From assembly GCA_029202985.1 (NCBI GenBank), contig CP119316.1, positions 496,001-560,000 on the forward strand: a stretch of DNA of 64,000 nucleotides. The letters are read 5' to 3'. The stretch is from Candidatus Andeanibacterium colombiense. GTDB lineage: Bacteria; Pseudomonadota; Alphaproteobacteria; Sphingomonadales; Sphingomonadaceae. This document shows positions 9,529 through 19,282 of the stretch, piece by piece. Position 1 is the first letter of the stretch; every line of letters begins with the position of its first letter. The position numbers were made by a program, and so were the translations under genes. The notes below the pieces were generated by a model that saw only the letters and a program-made list of their open reading frames with translations, ran no database searches and was not told where the DNA came from.

Positions 9529-9543
9529 GTTCTCATTATGTTC
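9529..9543 (-). promoter_or_regulatory. LexA (SOS) box of the imuA-imuB-dnaE2 operon
   Basis: Direct repeat GTTC-TCATTAT-GTTC, an exact match to the alphaproteobacterial LexA operator GTTC-N7-GTTC. Read on the minus strand it overlaps two CATAAT hexamers that could serve as the -10 element, with TTGATT further upstream, so bound LexA would block the promoter. It is 26 bases upstream of the imuA start. Confidence 0.9.
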
Positions 9544-9555
9544 CAATCAATCGGG

Positions 9556-10350
9556 CTAGGCAAGCCGCTCCCAAGCCGCCACCAGATCGTCGATATCGAG
9601 CTTGGGGCCGACTCGCCCGATCAGTTCCGCGAATTCCTCGAACCCGGCGATCTCGCACGTCTCGCTGCCATCCGTGCGCTCGACCGTCAGCATCCGGTCG
9701 AACAATCCATAACGCGTGTCACCGCGATAGGCGTTCAGCAGCAGATGCGATGAGAACGGCGCATCGCTCCAGGTCGCGCAGAGGTGGTGGGCGGCAGCGA
9801 CCTCGCCGTCGGTGACATAGGCCGTGTCGAAGCCGTAGAGCTGCAGCCACTCGCCCCCGTCGAGCCGTTCCAGCACCACTTCCCCGCTCGCGGGGGTGTC
9901 GATGAAGCGATAGGTGCCGTTGGGCGCCTGCTGCGGTTCCCGCACCGCAAGGTCGAGCGGAACCAGCGAGCCCGGCCCGCCGAAGCCGGCATCGGCGAGG
10001 GACTCCTGCCCATCTGCTTCGACCCGCAGGATCAGATGGCTGCGCGGCGCCTGCTCCCCGCCCCGCATCCGCACCCGCGCGAGCATCCGCCGCGGCGCGA
10101 ACCCCGCGGCTTCGAGCGCCGCCTTGAACAGCGAGTTGAGTTCGAAGCAGTATCCGCCCCGCCCGCGTTCGACCACTTTCGCGAAAATATTCTCCACCCC
10201 GAGCAAGGGCACTCGCCCGAGCAGCGGATCGAAATTCTCGAACGTCACCGCGCGCAATTGCGCCTGCTGCATCGCTGCCAGCCCGGCGATGCCCGGGCGA
10301 ATCCTATCGAGCCCGATCCGGGCAAGGTAAGCCCCGAGATCGAACGGCAT
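9556..10350 (-). CDS. nat: Arylamine N-acetyltransferase
   Basis: 264-residue cytosolic NAT-family enzyme transferring acetyl (or another acyl) from CoA to arylamines, hydrazines or an unknown physiological acceptor. The catalytic triad is visible: C68 in RGGYCFELN, H105 in PRSHLIL, D120 in LADAGFG, with normal spacing. The N-terminal helical bundle carries VTFENFDPLLG, the family's typical segment. It starts two bases after the stop of the amino-acid permease gene, so both are probably one transcript. Its 3' end lies next to the imuA promoter. Confidence 0.93.
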   Translation of the reverse strand: MPFDLGAYLARIGLDRIRPGIAGLAAMQQAQLRAVTFENFDPLLGRVPLLGVENIFAKVVERGRGGYCFELNSLFKAALEAAGFAPRRMLARVRMRGGEQAPRSHLILRVEADGQESLADAGFGGPGSLVPLDLAVREPQQAPNGTYRFIDTPASGEVVLERLDGGEWLQLYGFDTAYVTDGEVAAAHHLCATWSDAPFSSHLLLNAYRGDTRYGLFDRMLTVERTDGSETCEIAGFEEFAELIGRVGPKLDIDDLVAAWERLA

Positions 10351-10352
10351 GC

Positions 10353-11951
10353 TCAGGCTTGCGCGTCACCCGGTGCCGGCGCGCCCGGCATCGGCGCGAC
10401 CGCCACGGGCGGCGCGTCCGGATCGAGTTCCGGCACCTCGACGATCCCGCGAGCGAGATTGCTGTGCGCGCGGCTGTAGAAGAAATAGATCACCAGCCCG
10501 ATCGCACCCCATATCGGCAGGAACAGCATTGCCTGCGTCGGCAGGTTGAAGAACAGGAACACGCAGCCGAGGATCGTCGCCGGACCGACGATCCACACGG
10601 CCGGCACCTTGAAGTGACGTTTGCGGGCCGCATCGGTCTTGCGCAGCACCAATAGCGCGATCGCCACCATCATGAAGGCGTAAAGCGTTCCGGCATTGGA
10701 GATGTCCGCAAGCTGCCCGACGGGGAAGAACGCGGCCGCTACGGCCACCAGCCCGCCGGTGATCGCAGTGACAATGTGAGGCGTCTTGAATTTGGGATGT
10801 ACCGTGCTCAGCACTTCGGGCAGCAGCCCGTCGCGGCTCATCACGAAGAAGATGCGGGTCTGGCCGAACAGCAGCACGAGGATTACCGAAGGCAGCGCAA
10901 GGAAGGCCGCGATGCCCAGCATATTACCCACGCCCGAAAAGCCGATCGTGCGCAGCACATGGGCCAGCGCTTCGTTCGAACAGACCAGCGCCTGCGCATG
11001 TTCGACCATCGCGCATTGGCGGGCGAGTTCTTCCGAACCGGCCGGAAACGGCACGCCGTTCGGCCCCATGATCGGCTGCCCGCCGATGGTGGCGATCGCG
11101 CCGCCGGCGACGAGGATGTAGAACACGGTACAGATCAGCAGCGATCCGATCAGGCCGATCGGCACGTTGCGTTGCGGGTTCTTGGTCTCTTCAGCCGCAG
11201 TCGAGACGGAATCGAAGCCGACATAGGCGAAAAAGATCGTCGCCGCCGCGCCGACCGCACCGACGCCGGTGCCGAAGCCCCCGAACACGCCGGCCGGCAG
11301 GAAGGGGTTGAAATTGGCGGCCGAGAACGACGGGCTGGTGTAGGTCAGCGCGACGAAAGCGGTCAGCGCGACGATTTTGATCACCACCAGCACCGCATTG
11401 ACCTTGGCGCTTTCGCTGGTGCCGACGATCAGCAGGCCGGTAACCAGCAGCGCGATCACGAAGGCCGGAAGGTTGATTACCCCGCCCGCCGCGCCGCCAA
11501 GCGCGAGCGGCCCCGCTTCGAGCGCCGCGGGTAGGTCCAGATGTAAAAAGCCGTGCAGGATCGTGCCGGTGAAATAGCCCGACCACCCGACCGACACCGC
11601 AGCCGCCGCGATCGCATATTCCATGATCAGCGCCCAGCCCACGGTCCAGGCGAGCAGCTCGCCGAGCGTCGCGTAGCTGTAGGTATAGGCGCTGCCCGCG
11701 ACCGGGATCATCGAGGCGATCTCGGCATAGCACAGCGCGGCCACCACGCAGATCGCCCCTGCGATCGCAAACGCCAGCATCAGGCCCGGACCGGCCTTCT
11801 GCGCGCCAGCCGAAGTCAGCACGAAGATACCGGTGCCGATCACGCTGCCGATCCCGAGCAGGGTGAGCTGGAACCAGCCGAGCGAACGATGGAGCGATTT
11901 CTTCTCGGCGGTCGCGAGGATCGCATCGAGCGGTTTGACACGGCCGAACAT
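10353..11951 (-). CDS. APC-family amino acid permease
   Basis: 532-residue inner-membrane amino acid/proton symporter or exchanger of the APC superfamily, cationic amino acid transporter-like (YfnA type). About 12 hydrophobic segments can be followed. The substrate-loop motif of TM1 is present (GIGSVIGTGIFVLTSAGA), and TM6 has FFAYVGFDSVSTAAEE, followed by NPQRNVPIGLIGSLL, hallmarks of this group. The C-terminal tail is Pro/Ala-rich. The substrate cannot be read from sequence. Co-transcribed with nat downstream; divergent from panB across about 110 bases. Confidence 0.9.
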   Translation of the reverse strand: MFGRVKPLDAILATAEKKSLHRSLGWFQLTLLGIGSVIGTGIFVLTSAGAQKAGPGLMLAFAIAGAICVVAALCYAEIASMIPVAGSAYTYSYATLGELLAWTVGWALIMEYAIAAAAVSVGWSGYFTGTILHGFLHLDLPAALEAGPLALGGAAGGVINLPAFVIALLVTGLLIVGTSESAKVNAVLVVIKIVALTAFVALTYTSPSFSAANFNPFLPAGVFGGFGTGVGAVGAAATIFFAYVGFDSVSTAAEETKNPQRNVPIGLIGSLLICTVFYILVAGGAIATIGGQPIMGPNGVPFPAGSEELARQCAMVEHAQALVCSNEALAHVLRTIGFSGVGNMLGIAAFLALPSVILVLLFGQTRIFFVMSRDGLLPEVLSTVHPKFKTPHIVTAITGGLVAVAAAFFPVGQLADISNAGTLYAFMMVAIALLVLRKTDAARKRHFKVPAVWIVGPATILGCVFLFFNLPTQAMLFLPIWGAIGLVIYFFYSRAHSNLARGIVEVPELDPDAPPVAVAPMPGAPAPGDAQA

Positions 11952-12064
11952 AGTAATTCCCTCACAACCCCGAAGTTAACGCCGGAAGCTAGCGACAACC
12001 CGGCCTTTGGCAAGGGGTTACGGTCACCCTTCCCCGATCTCTCGCCAGCGTCTAGAACCCCGTC

Positions 12065-12934
12065 ATGTCCACCACCTTCACGCTCGACACCTCGACCAGT
12101 CGCGCCAACCCCACTCCGGCGCCGATGCGGCGGCTCACAGTTCCCAAATTGCGCGCGCGCAAGGTCGATGGGGTTACGGCCGAGCCGATCGTGATGCTGA
12201 CCGCCTATACCGCGCGCCAGGCGCAATTGCTCGACCGGCACTGCGACATATTACTGGTCGGGGATTCGCTCGGCCAGGTGATTTACGGCCTGCCGTCGAG
12301 CGTACCGGTGACGCTCGACATGATGGCCAACCACGGCGCGGCGGTGGTGCGCGGATCGTATCACGCAGTGGTCGCGGTTGATATGCCGTTCGGCTCCTAT
12401 GAACAGTCCCCGGCGCAGGCCTTCGAAAGCGCCTCCTTCCTGCTCAAGCAGACCGGCTGTGCGGCGGTGAAGCTCGAAGGCGGGGCGGCGATGGCGGAGA
12501 CCGTCGCTTTCCTGGTCCAGCGCGGCGTGCCGGTGATGGGGCATGTCGGACTGACCCCGCAGGCGGTTAACGTACTCGGTGGCTACGGCCCGCGCGGCCG
12601 CAGCGCGGCGGAGGCGGAGAAGATCGTCGGCGATGCCAAGACGCTCGACGAGGCGGGCGCTTTCGCGATCGTGGTTGAAGGCGTGGTCGAACCGCTCGCC
12701 ATCGAACTTACCCGAGGGGTGAAATGCCCGACCATCGGCATCGGCGCTTCGGCGCATTGCGATGGCCAGGTGCTGGTGACCGAAGACATGCTCGGCATGT
12801 TCGAACGCGTCCCGCGGTTCGTGAAACGCTATGAAGAAATCGCGGCAACCATCTCGGCTGCGGCCGAAAACTATGCCAGGGACGTTCGCGCGCGCGCCTT
12901 CCCCGGTGCCGCGCAGACCTATCAGCCCGAATAG
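12065..12934 (+). CDS. panB: 3-methyl-2-oxobutanoate hydroxymethyltransferase
   Basis: 289-residue PanB, first committed step of pantothenate (vitamin B5, CoA) synthesis: transfers a hydroxymethyl group from methylenetetrahydrofolate to 2-oxoisovalerate. TIM-barrel with metal-binding DILLVGDSLGQVIYG and VAVDMPFGSYE, the AAVKLEGG strand, and GHVGLTPQAVN and IGIGAS motifs in the right order. A short N-terminal extension of about 20 residues precedes the conserved LTVPKLRARK. A DUF475 gene follows 12 bases later. panC is not in the window. Confidence 0.95.
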   Translation: MSTTFTLDTSTSRANPTPAPMRRLTVPKLRARKVDGVTAEPIVMLTAYTARQAQLLDRHCDILLVGDSLGQVIYGLPSSVPVTLDMMANHGAAVVRGSYHAVVAVDMPFGSYEQSPAQAFESASFLLKQTGCAAVKLEGGAAMAETVAFLVQRGVPVMGHVGLTPQAVNVLGGYGPRGRSAAEAEKIVGDAKTLDEAGAFAIVVEGVVEPLAIELTRGVKCPTIGIGASAHCDGQVLVTEDMLGMFERVPRFVKRYEEIAATISAAAENYARDVRARAFPGAAQTYQPE

Positions 12935-12946
12935 AAAGCCCTTCCC

Positions 12947-13993
12947 TTGCTGAGTCACTTCCGCGGACCGATCCTTTTCGCCATCGTCTGCCTGCTGCTG
13001 GCGGGGTGGTACGGCTATGCCAGCACCGGGACGATGGCCGGCATGGTCCAGGTGCTGTGGATCGTGGTCGTGCTCTCGGTGCTCGAAGTTTCACTCAGCT
13101 TCGACAATGCGGTGGTCAACGCGACCGTGCTCAAAGACATGGATCCGGTATGGCAGAAGCGCTTCCTCACCTGGGGCATGGTGATCGCGGTCTATGGCAT
13201 GTACATCGTGTTCCCGCTGGCGATCGTCGCGATCGCGGCCGGGCTTGGGCCGATCGAAGCCGCCAGGCTCTCGCTCGAGGATCCGGAGCGCTACGAACAG
13301 ATCGTTTCCTCCGCCCATGTCGGCATCGCCGCCTTCGGCGGTGCTTTCCTCGGCATGGTCGGACTGAAATTCTTCTTCGACGAGGAGAAGGACATTCACT
13401 GGATCCATGCGATCGAGGAGCGGCTTTCGCGCTTCGCGGCGATTCCGGCACTTGAGATCGCGGTGCTGCTGCTGGCGCTGTGGGGCATCTCGACGATGCT
13501 GCCGGAGCATTATTCGCACATCGTGCTGGTTGCCGGCATCCTCGGGATCGTCTGCTTCATCGCGGTCGACGGACTCGGCACGGTGCTCAAATTGCGCGAG
13601 CAGCGGATGATGGCGGCCGGAACCGCCGTTCATGCCGGGCTCGGCGGGTTCCTCTACCTCAATGTGCTCGACGCCTCGTTCAGCTTCGATGCGGTGATCG
13701 GAGCCTTCGCACTGTCCAACAACATGGTCGTGATCGCGCTCGGCCTGTCGATCGGCGCGATGTTCGTGCGGGCGATGACGGTGATGCTGGTCAAGAAGGG
13801 CACACTGACCGAATATCATTTCCTCGAACACGGCGCGTTCTGGGCGATCCTCGCGCTGTCAGCGATCATGCTCGCATCGGTCCGGTTCGAAATCCCGGAA
13901 GCGGTGACCGGGCTGATCGGCGCGCTCTTCATCGGCCTCGCAATCTGGTGGTCGAGTCGGCACAACAAACAGGCCGCAGCCGAGGCGGGCTGA
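12947..13993 (+). CDS. DUF475 (TerC-like) integral membrane protein
   Basis: 348-residue polytopic membrane protein of the DUF475 family, distantly related to TerC. About eight to nine hydrophobic segments are visible. Two acidic intramembrane motifs mark the family: LSFDNAVVNATVLKDMDP in the first half and FSFDAVIGAFALSNN in the second, an internal pseudo-repeat. TerC relatives have been linked to metal-ion (Mn) export or tellurite resistance; the substrate of DUF475 is not established. The start used is TTG at 12947, 12 bases after panB; an ATG at MAGMVQ would delete the first membrane segment. Confidence 0.88.
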   Translation: MLSHFRGPILFAIVCLLLAGWYGYASTGTMAGMVQVLWIVVVLSVLEVSLSFDNAVVNATVLKDMDPVWQKRFLTWGMVIAVYGMYIVFPLAIVAIAAGLGPIEAARLSLEDPERYEQIVSSAHVGIAAFGGAFLGMVGLKFFFDEEKDIHWIHAIEERLSRFAAIPALEIAVLLLALWGISTMLPEHYSHIVLVAGILGIVCFIAVDGLGTVLKLREQRMMAAGTAVHAGLGGFLYLNVLDASFSFDAVIGAFALSNNMVVIALGLSIGAMFVRAMTVMLVKKGTLTEYHFLEHGAFWAILALSAIMLASVRFEIPEAVTGLIGALFIGLAIWWSSRHNKQAAAEAG

Positions 13994-14005
13994 CCCGAAG
14001 GCCGT

Positions 14006-15796
14006 TCAGGCAAACGGCGTTCGCTGTGCCTTCGCCAGCAGGGCTTTCGCCTCTTTCCCCCGTCCCGCTCGCTCTAACGCTCGAGCGAACACGCGGCTGA
14101 CTGCCGGATTGGCGCGCTGCATTTCGAAGGCGCTGTCTGCATCGTCCAGCGCCTCGGCATCGTTGCCGAGCCGCAACTGCGCGTCGGCCAGGGTCGCATA
14201 GAGCAGCGGATTGCGCCCTCCGTTGCGCGTGCGGGCATAGGCATACAAAACGCGCGCACGCTGCCACTGGCCGGCCTGCATGGCCATGCGCGCCAGGAAC
14301 TCGGCGGCCTCACCGTCCTGCGGATGCTGGGCGAGGAAGCCCGCCGCGAGCTTGCGCGCCTCGGCCTCCCCCCCGGTAAGGCGAAGCGCCGCGGCCATCC
14401 TGGTCATGAGCGTGAACGGCCGGCTGATCTGCGCGGCGGAGGAATAGAACCGCAATGCCTCCGCCCCGTCGCCGCGCGCGAGTGCGACATCGCCGGACAA
14501 TGTCTCGATATCGGCCGAGCCCGGATAGCGCCGCATCAGCGCTGCGGCGACGCCCGCCGCTTCGGCCACCCTGCCCGCGGCGAGCATGTGCCGCAGTCGC
14601 GGCACTGCGGCGTCGATCCGGTAGGGATCGCCGCCATAGCGGAACAGCACGAGTTCGCCGGTCTCGCCGACCGGCAACGCCAGGATTGCCGAGGACGGCA
14701 CCCTCGCCGCCCGGTCGAGATAAATCGCCGCACTTTCGCGGTCGCCGTCCTGCTCGAAAGCGCGGCCGATAAGCGTTAGCAGATAAGGCGAGGCACCCCG
14801 CCCATCGGCCAGCTTGCGGTAACGCGCGATAACCTCGCTGCCGTCCCCGTTCTCGAGCATCGCGCGCGCCAGCAGCAGGGTGATCCGGTCATTGTCCGGC
14901 TGAAGCCGCGCAAGCTGGTCCAAAGCTTCGACCGCGAGGGTCCAGTTGCCGGCATCCATCTCCAGCACACCTTCGAGCAGCATCGCTGCGGGCATCTGGT
15001 CGAACTTGTCGTCCGTGCGATAGAGCAGCTTTCGCGCGAGGCCGAAATTGCCGGCCCGCGCAGCCAGCACCGCCTGCAGATAAAACGCGCGCGGGTTCTC
15101 GCCGTCGAGCGCGATCATCTGGCGGGTCACGCGCAGCATGTCTTTCGCACGGCCGGCTTCGCCCAGCGTTGCCGCATATTCGCCGAGCAGCGACATGTCG
15201 TCGGGCGCGTGCGTGAGCCCTTCCTCGAACCAAGGCAAGGATGCGATCGGCCCCTGCGCATCGCGCGCCAGCTGGCCGCGGAATTCGAGCGCGCGGATAT
15301 TGGTGCGGTCGAGCCGCAACGCGGTCTCCGCCGCAGCCAGCGCCTGGTGATGCTCGCCCGCGCGATAGTGCAAGCGGCCGAGATCGACCCAGATTTCGGC
15401 GGTCCCGCCGTTGCCTTCCAGCGCCTTGGCGAAAGCCTGGCCTGCCGCCGCCAGATCGTCGTCAGCCAGTTCCAGCCGGGCCAACATGTGGAAGCCGTGC
15501 TGGCGCGTCGCCGGAGAGAACTGCCCCGGCCCGAGCCATGTCCGCGCCGCATCGAGATTGCCCTGGTCGAGATAGGCTTCGCCCATCCATGCGGCTACCG
15601 CCGGCTTCCCAGCACCGGCATCGACCGCGCGGCGTAGTGCCACTTCGGCCGCGACACCGTCCCCGCGCAGCAACGCCGCGCGCCCATCCTTGAACGCAGC
15701 TTCGGCTTCGCCGCCCGCGCCGCTGAGCGGTACGGCGAGCACAAGCAAGGTCAGCGCAGCCAGCGCCCCCCTCAACCTGCGGCGGCTGTCAGGCAT
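14006..15796 (-). CDS. Exported TPR-repeat protein of the PEP-CTERM cluster
   Basis: 596-residue protein with an N-terminal signal sequence (RRRLRGALAALTLLVLAVPLSG) and tetratricopeptide repeats over most of its length (for example AEIWVDLGRLHYRAGEHHQAL). It lies last in the order sugar transferase-prsK-prsR and overlaps prsR by 8 bases. PEP-CTERM operons often contain the TPR lipoprotein PrsT (about 900 residues); this protein sits in that place but is shorter and has no lipobox cysteine, so it may be a periplasmic functional counterpart or a different TPR scaffold for exopolysaccharide assembly. Function inferred from context only. Confidence 0.85.
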   Translation of the reverse strand: MPDSRRRLRGALAALTLLVLAVPLSGAGGEAEAAFKDGRAALLRGDGVAAEVALRRAVDAGAGKPAVAAWMGEAYLDQGNLDAARTWLGPGQFSPATRQHGFHMLARLELADDDLAAAGQAFAKALEGNGGTAEIWVDLGRLHYRAGEHHQALAAAETALRLDRTNIRALEFRGQLARDAQGPIASLPWFEEGLTHAPDDMSLLGEYAATLGEAGRAKDMLRVTRQMIALDGENPRAFYLQAVLAARAGNFGLARKLLYRTDDKFDQMPAAMLLEGVLEMDAGNWTLAVEALDQLARLQPDNDRITLLLARAMLENGDGSEVIARYRKLADGRGASPYLLTLIGRAFEQDGDRESAAIYLDRAARVPSSAILALPVGETGELVLFRYGGDPYRIDAAVPRLRHMLAAGRVAEAAGVAAALMRRYPGSADIETLSGDVALARGDGAEALRFYSSAAQISRPFTLMTRMAAALRLTGGEAEARKLAAGFLAQHPQDGEAAEFLARMAMQAGQWQRARVLYAYARTRNGGRNPLLYATLADAQLRLGNDAEALDDADSAFEMQRANPAVSRVFARALERAGRGKEAKALLAKAQRTPFA

Positions 15797-17156
15797 GCAG
15801 ATCGTATTGCTTCAGCAGATCGTAAAGCGTGGGCCGGCTGATCCCGAGCAATTTGGCAGTGTTCGAGATGTTGCCTTCGCTCCGCGCCAGCGCATGGCGG
15901 ATGACCTTGCGATCCGCCTGCTCGCGCGCGCTCTTGAGATTGAGCGGCTGCGCCTCGTCGTCGGCCGTCCCATCGAGATCGAGATCGGCCGCGTTGATCA
16001 GCTTGCCGTCGGCCATGATCACCGCGCGCTTCACCCGGTTCTCCAGCTCGCGCACATTGCCCGGCCACTTCCACGCATCGATCGCCGAGAGCGCGTCGCT
16101 GGCGAAGCCCTTGACCTGCGGGTTCATCTCGCGCGCGAACCGCTTGACGAAGGCCTTCGCCAGCAGGGTCGCATCGCCAGGACGCTCCGCGAGCGAGGGA
16201 ATCCTGATCACGATCTCGGCCAGGCGATAGAACAGATCCTCGCGGAAGCGCCCGTCGGCGATCATCGCCTCGAGATCCTGGTGAGTCGCACAGACGATCC
16301 GGGTATCGACGTCGATCGCCTTGCGCCCGCCGATGCGTTCGATCTGGCGTTCCTGGAGGAAACGCAGCAGCTTCACCTGCAGCGGCAGCGGGATGTCGCC
16401 GACCTCGTCGAGGAACAGCGTGCCCCCGCTGGCGAGCTCGATCTTGCCCTCGGTCGTCTTGACCGCGCCGGTGAAGGCGCCTTTCTCATGGCCGAACAAC
16501 TCGCTTTCGAGCAGATTCTCGGGGATTGCCGCGCAGTTGATCGCGACGAAAGCACCGCCGCGGCGGCCGCTCGCATCGTGCAGGCCCTTGGCGAGCAGTT
16601 CCTTGCCGGTCCCGCTCGCGCCGAGCAGCATCACCGAGACATTGGTGTTGGCGACCCGTTCGATCGTGCGCGCGACTTTGACCATTTCCGGCGCCGCGGT
16701 GATCAGCCCGCCGAGCACGGTATTTTCCTCGCCGGCGCGCGATTGCAGCGCCCGGTTCTCGCGCTCGATCCGGTGGAGGTTGCTGGCTCGCCGCACGATC
16801 AGACCGAGTTGTTCGATATCGACCGGCTTCTGGTAGAAATCGTAAGCCCCGCGCGCGATCGCGGTCAGCGCGCTTTCGCGCGCGCCGTGCCCGGTCGCAA
16901 CGATGACCTTGGTGTCCGGCTTCACCGCCATGATTTCCTCGAGCACCGCGAAGCCTTCGCTGGTTCCGTCTGGATCTGGCGGCAGGCCGAGGTCGAGCGT
17001 GACCACCGGCGGCTCCTCGGCCCGCAGCGCGGCGATGGCCGAGGCACGGTCGCCGACGATGGTGACGTCGAAATCGTCATAGGCCCATTTGAGCTGCGCC
17101 TGCAGGCCTTCATCGTCCTCCACGATGAGGAGCTTGGGGCGGAATTTATCGGCCAT
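15789..17156 (-). CDS. prsR: PEP-CTERM system response regulator PrsR (NtrC family)
   Basis: 455-residue sigma-54-dependent activator. Receiver domain at residues 1-130 (VEDDE, phosphoacceptor in VVTLDLGLP, KPVD), AAA+ domain with Walker A (LGASGTGKE), the sigma-54-contacting GAFTGA loop, Walker B-like GGTLFLDEVGD, and a C-terminal Fis-type helix-turn-helix (NISNTAKLLGISRPTLYDLL). The ATG at 17156 shares one base with the prsK stop. PrsK/PrsR controls PEP-CTERM protein and exopolysaccharide genes; the target genes and the exosortase are outside the window. Confidence 0.93.
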   Translation of the reverse strand: MADKFRPKLLIVEDDEGLQAQLKWAYDDFDVTIVGDRASAIAALRAEEPPVVTLDLGLPPDPDGTSEGFAVLEEIMAVKPDTKVIVATGHGARESALTAIARGAYDFYQKPVDIEQLGLIVRRASNLHRIERENRALQSRAGEENTVLGGLITAAPEMVKVARTIERVANTNVSVMLLGASGTGKELLAKGLHDASGRRGGAFVAINCAAIPENLLESELFGHEKGAFTGAVKTTEGKIELASGGTLFLDEVGDIPLPLQVKLLRFLQERQIERIGGRKAIDVDTRIVCATHQDLEAMIADGRFREDLFYRLAEIVIRIPSLAERPGDATLLAKAFVKRFAREMNPQVKGFASDALSAIDAWKWPGNVRELENRVKRAVIMADGKLINAADLDLDGTADDEAQPLNLKSAREQADRKVIRHALARSEGNISNTAKLLGISRPTLYDLLKQYDLHA

Positions 17157-19282
17157 TACGCAACGTCCCTGGAAAGATCTTGGTTCGCGCCTGCTCTCAA
17201 GCCGGCAGAGGTCGCCAGCGGCAGGCGCAGGATAAAGCGGGTGCCGACCCCTTCGCGGCTTTCGACGTCGAGCCGCCCGTTCATTGCCCGGATCAGTTCG
17301 CGTGCTTCGAAGGCGCCGATCCCGAACCCGCCCGGCTTCGATGAATGGAACGGCTTGAACAGCCGCGAGCGGATGAATTCCGCGCTCATCCCGCTGCCGG
17401 AATCGATCACTTCGATGATGCAGGCGAGCCCTTCCGTTCGGACGCTCAACAGGACCGGCGAATCCGCATCGCTCGCATCGATTGCGTTCTGGACCAGATG
17501 GACCAGCGCTTGTTCGAGCGAATCCGCCTTGCCGAGTACTTCGGAAGGCTGCTGCGACACCAGCATCACCGGGTGCTGCGCCTCGTAACGCCGTACTACC
17601 CGGGTGACGCATTCGACCGCGTCGATCTCCTCGGGCCGTTCGACACCTGCAGCACCATAGCGTCCGAGCCGCGCCAGCAACGCATTCAGCTTGTCCGAGC
17701 TGTTCCGCAGGGTAACCAGCATATCGGCGCGGAATTCCGGCTTCTCCGCATGCTTCTCGGCATTGCGTGCGAGCAGCGAGAGCTGGCTCGCGAGATTCTT
17801 GATGTCGTGCATAACGAACGCGATCCGGCGGTTGAACTCGTCGAAGCGGTGCGCCTCGCCCAGTGCCTCCTGCCCCGCCTGTTCGGCGAGATAGCTGGCG
17901 AGCTGCTGGCCCACCACGCGCAGCAGGTCGAAATCCTCCCAGTCGAGCCGCCGCGCGATTGGCGGGCGCGCAAGCACCACGATGCCGATGAGTCGCTGGT
18001 AATGGAGCAAGGGGATCATCGCCCAGGCGCGGTGATGGTCGCGCAGCCAGGCGGGAACGATCACGCCTTCGCCCCGGTTGTCACGCCCGTCGCGAACGTC
18101 GTCGAGATCGAGGATAAAGCGCTCGCGTTCGAAGAACCGCGCGGTTTCCGCATCGAGGGCTTCGCCGGGGACCGCGATCTCGGGCCACTGCCAGCGCGAA
18201 TCCAGGCTGAGCGAACCCTCTTCGCCCGTCGTCAGTAGCAGGCCGGCGGGGCTGTCGGTGATGTCCGCGATTGCGCGCACCACACGCTCGTGCAGCGGCG
18301 TCACCTGCTCCCCGCCGCGAGCGATGGTTTCGGTAAAGCGGAGCCATTCGGCACGGTAGTCGTAGCGGTGCTGGAACAGGTGCTTCGCCACCACCACCCG
18401 AATCCATCCGCGCAGCCGCCGCGATGGCAGCACCAGCAAGGCGGCAACGCTGGCGCTGACGAGGAAGCCGAGCTGAAGCAGGCGCGCGAAGTCGGAGCCG
18501 ACATAGGCAAGGCCCTGCGCGACCAGCACCATGCCTACCAGATAGCCCCCGATCAGCAGCAGCGAGAAGGATTGGAACGCGACCGAGCGCGAGGCACGCA
18601 GCCTGAGTTCTCCGTCCGCCTGTGCGGTCCCTATCGCCAGCAGGATCGCCATCACGATCATCACCAGCGCGCGCAGATCCGCCAGGGTCTGCGGAACGCG
18701 GCCGGTGAGATAGGCAACCGTGTAGAAATTGAGATCGTAGAGCCACATCGCGGCCAGCGCCGCGGCCGGCCAACGCAGGCTTAGCCGCGCGGCGGACGAG
18801 GCACCGACGTAAAGATTGTGGACCAGCACCAGCGCGCCCACCGCGCAGAGCAGGCGGAAGGTCATGGACAGGTCGAAGATCATCGCCGCGGCGCCCGGCA
18901 GCGCGCCGAACCGGGCCGCGAGCGCGATCAGCCCGAACTGCAGCATCTCGACGAAGGCCAGCGCCCAGACGACGGTGCGGATCGGGCGGACGCTTTGATG
19001 GCGCCCGTCATTCGCGAACAGGCGGTAGAGCGCCCAGAACCAGGTCAGGTAGCTGAGGCTGAGGAACATCTGCGTCCCTGTATCGCCCTGCCCGATCGCC
19101 GCCACCGCGAGGCCCCAGAACGCCGTGGTGCCGAGCGCGGCGAGGATCGGCTGGCCGGCCGGGCCGAGCTTCTCGCGCCGCGAGAAGAGCCAGCCGGCGA
19201 TCCCCAGCAAGGCCACGGCACCGACAAGGTGCAGCGCGGCGACGATCGTCGACCACATGTCGATCGGGTAGGTGCCGGTCAT
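17156..19282 (-). CDS. prsK: PEP-CTERM system histidine kinase PrsK
   Basis: 708-residue membrane sensor kinase. The first 300 residues contain about eight hydrophobic segments (VAALHLVGAVALLGIAGWLF onward), then a GAF-like sensor domain (about 320-480, DSRWQWPE ... LDWEDFDLLRVVGQQ), an H-box (FVMHDIKNLASQL) and a HATPase domain (N-box VHLVQNAIDASD, G-boxes IDSGSGMS and GGFGIGAFEAREL). This architecture is specific for PrsK. The ATG overlaps the upstream sugar transferase stop by four bases (ATGA). Confidence 0.93.
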   Translation of the reverse strand: MTGTYPIDMWSTIVAALHLVGAVALLGIAGWLFSRREKLGPAGQPILAALGTTAFWGLAVAAIGQGDTGTQMFLSLSYLTWFWALYRLFANDGRHQSVRPIRTVVWALAFVEMLQFGLIALAARFGALPGAAAMIFDLSMTFRLLCAVGALVLVHNLYVGASSAARLSLRWPAAALAAMWLYDLNFYTVAYLTGRVPQTLADLRALVMIVMAILLAIGTAQADGELRLRASRSVAFQSFSLLLIGGYLVGMVLVAQGLAYVGSDFARLLQLGFLVSASVAALLVLPSRRLRGWIRVVVAKHLFQHRYDYRAEWLRFTETIARGGEQVTPLHERVVRAIADITDSPAGLLLTTGEEGSLSLDSRWQWPEIAVPGEALDAETARFFERERFILDLDDVRDGRDNRGEGVIVPAWLRDHHRAWAMIPLLHYQRLIGIVVLARPPIARRLDWEDFDLLRVVGQQLASYLAEQAGQEALGEAHRFDEFNRRIAFVMHDIKNLASQLSLLARNAEKHAEKPEFRADMLVTLRNSSDKLNALLARLGRYGAAGVERPEEIDAVECVTRVVRRYEAQHPVMLVSQQPSEVLGKADSLEQALVHLVQNAIDASDADSPVLLSVRTEGLACIIEVIDSGSGMSAEFIRSRLFKPFHSSKPGGFGIGAFEARELIRAMNGRLDVESREGVGTRFILRLPLATSAGLRAGANQDLSRDVA

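Noticed and set aside
15690..17588. 632-codon plus-strand frame opposite prsR
   Set aside because: Shadow of prsR, which shows receiver, AAA+ and Fis motifs.
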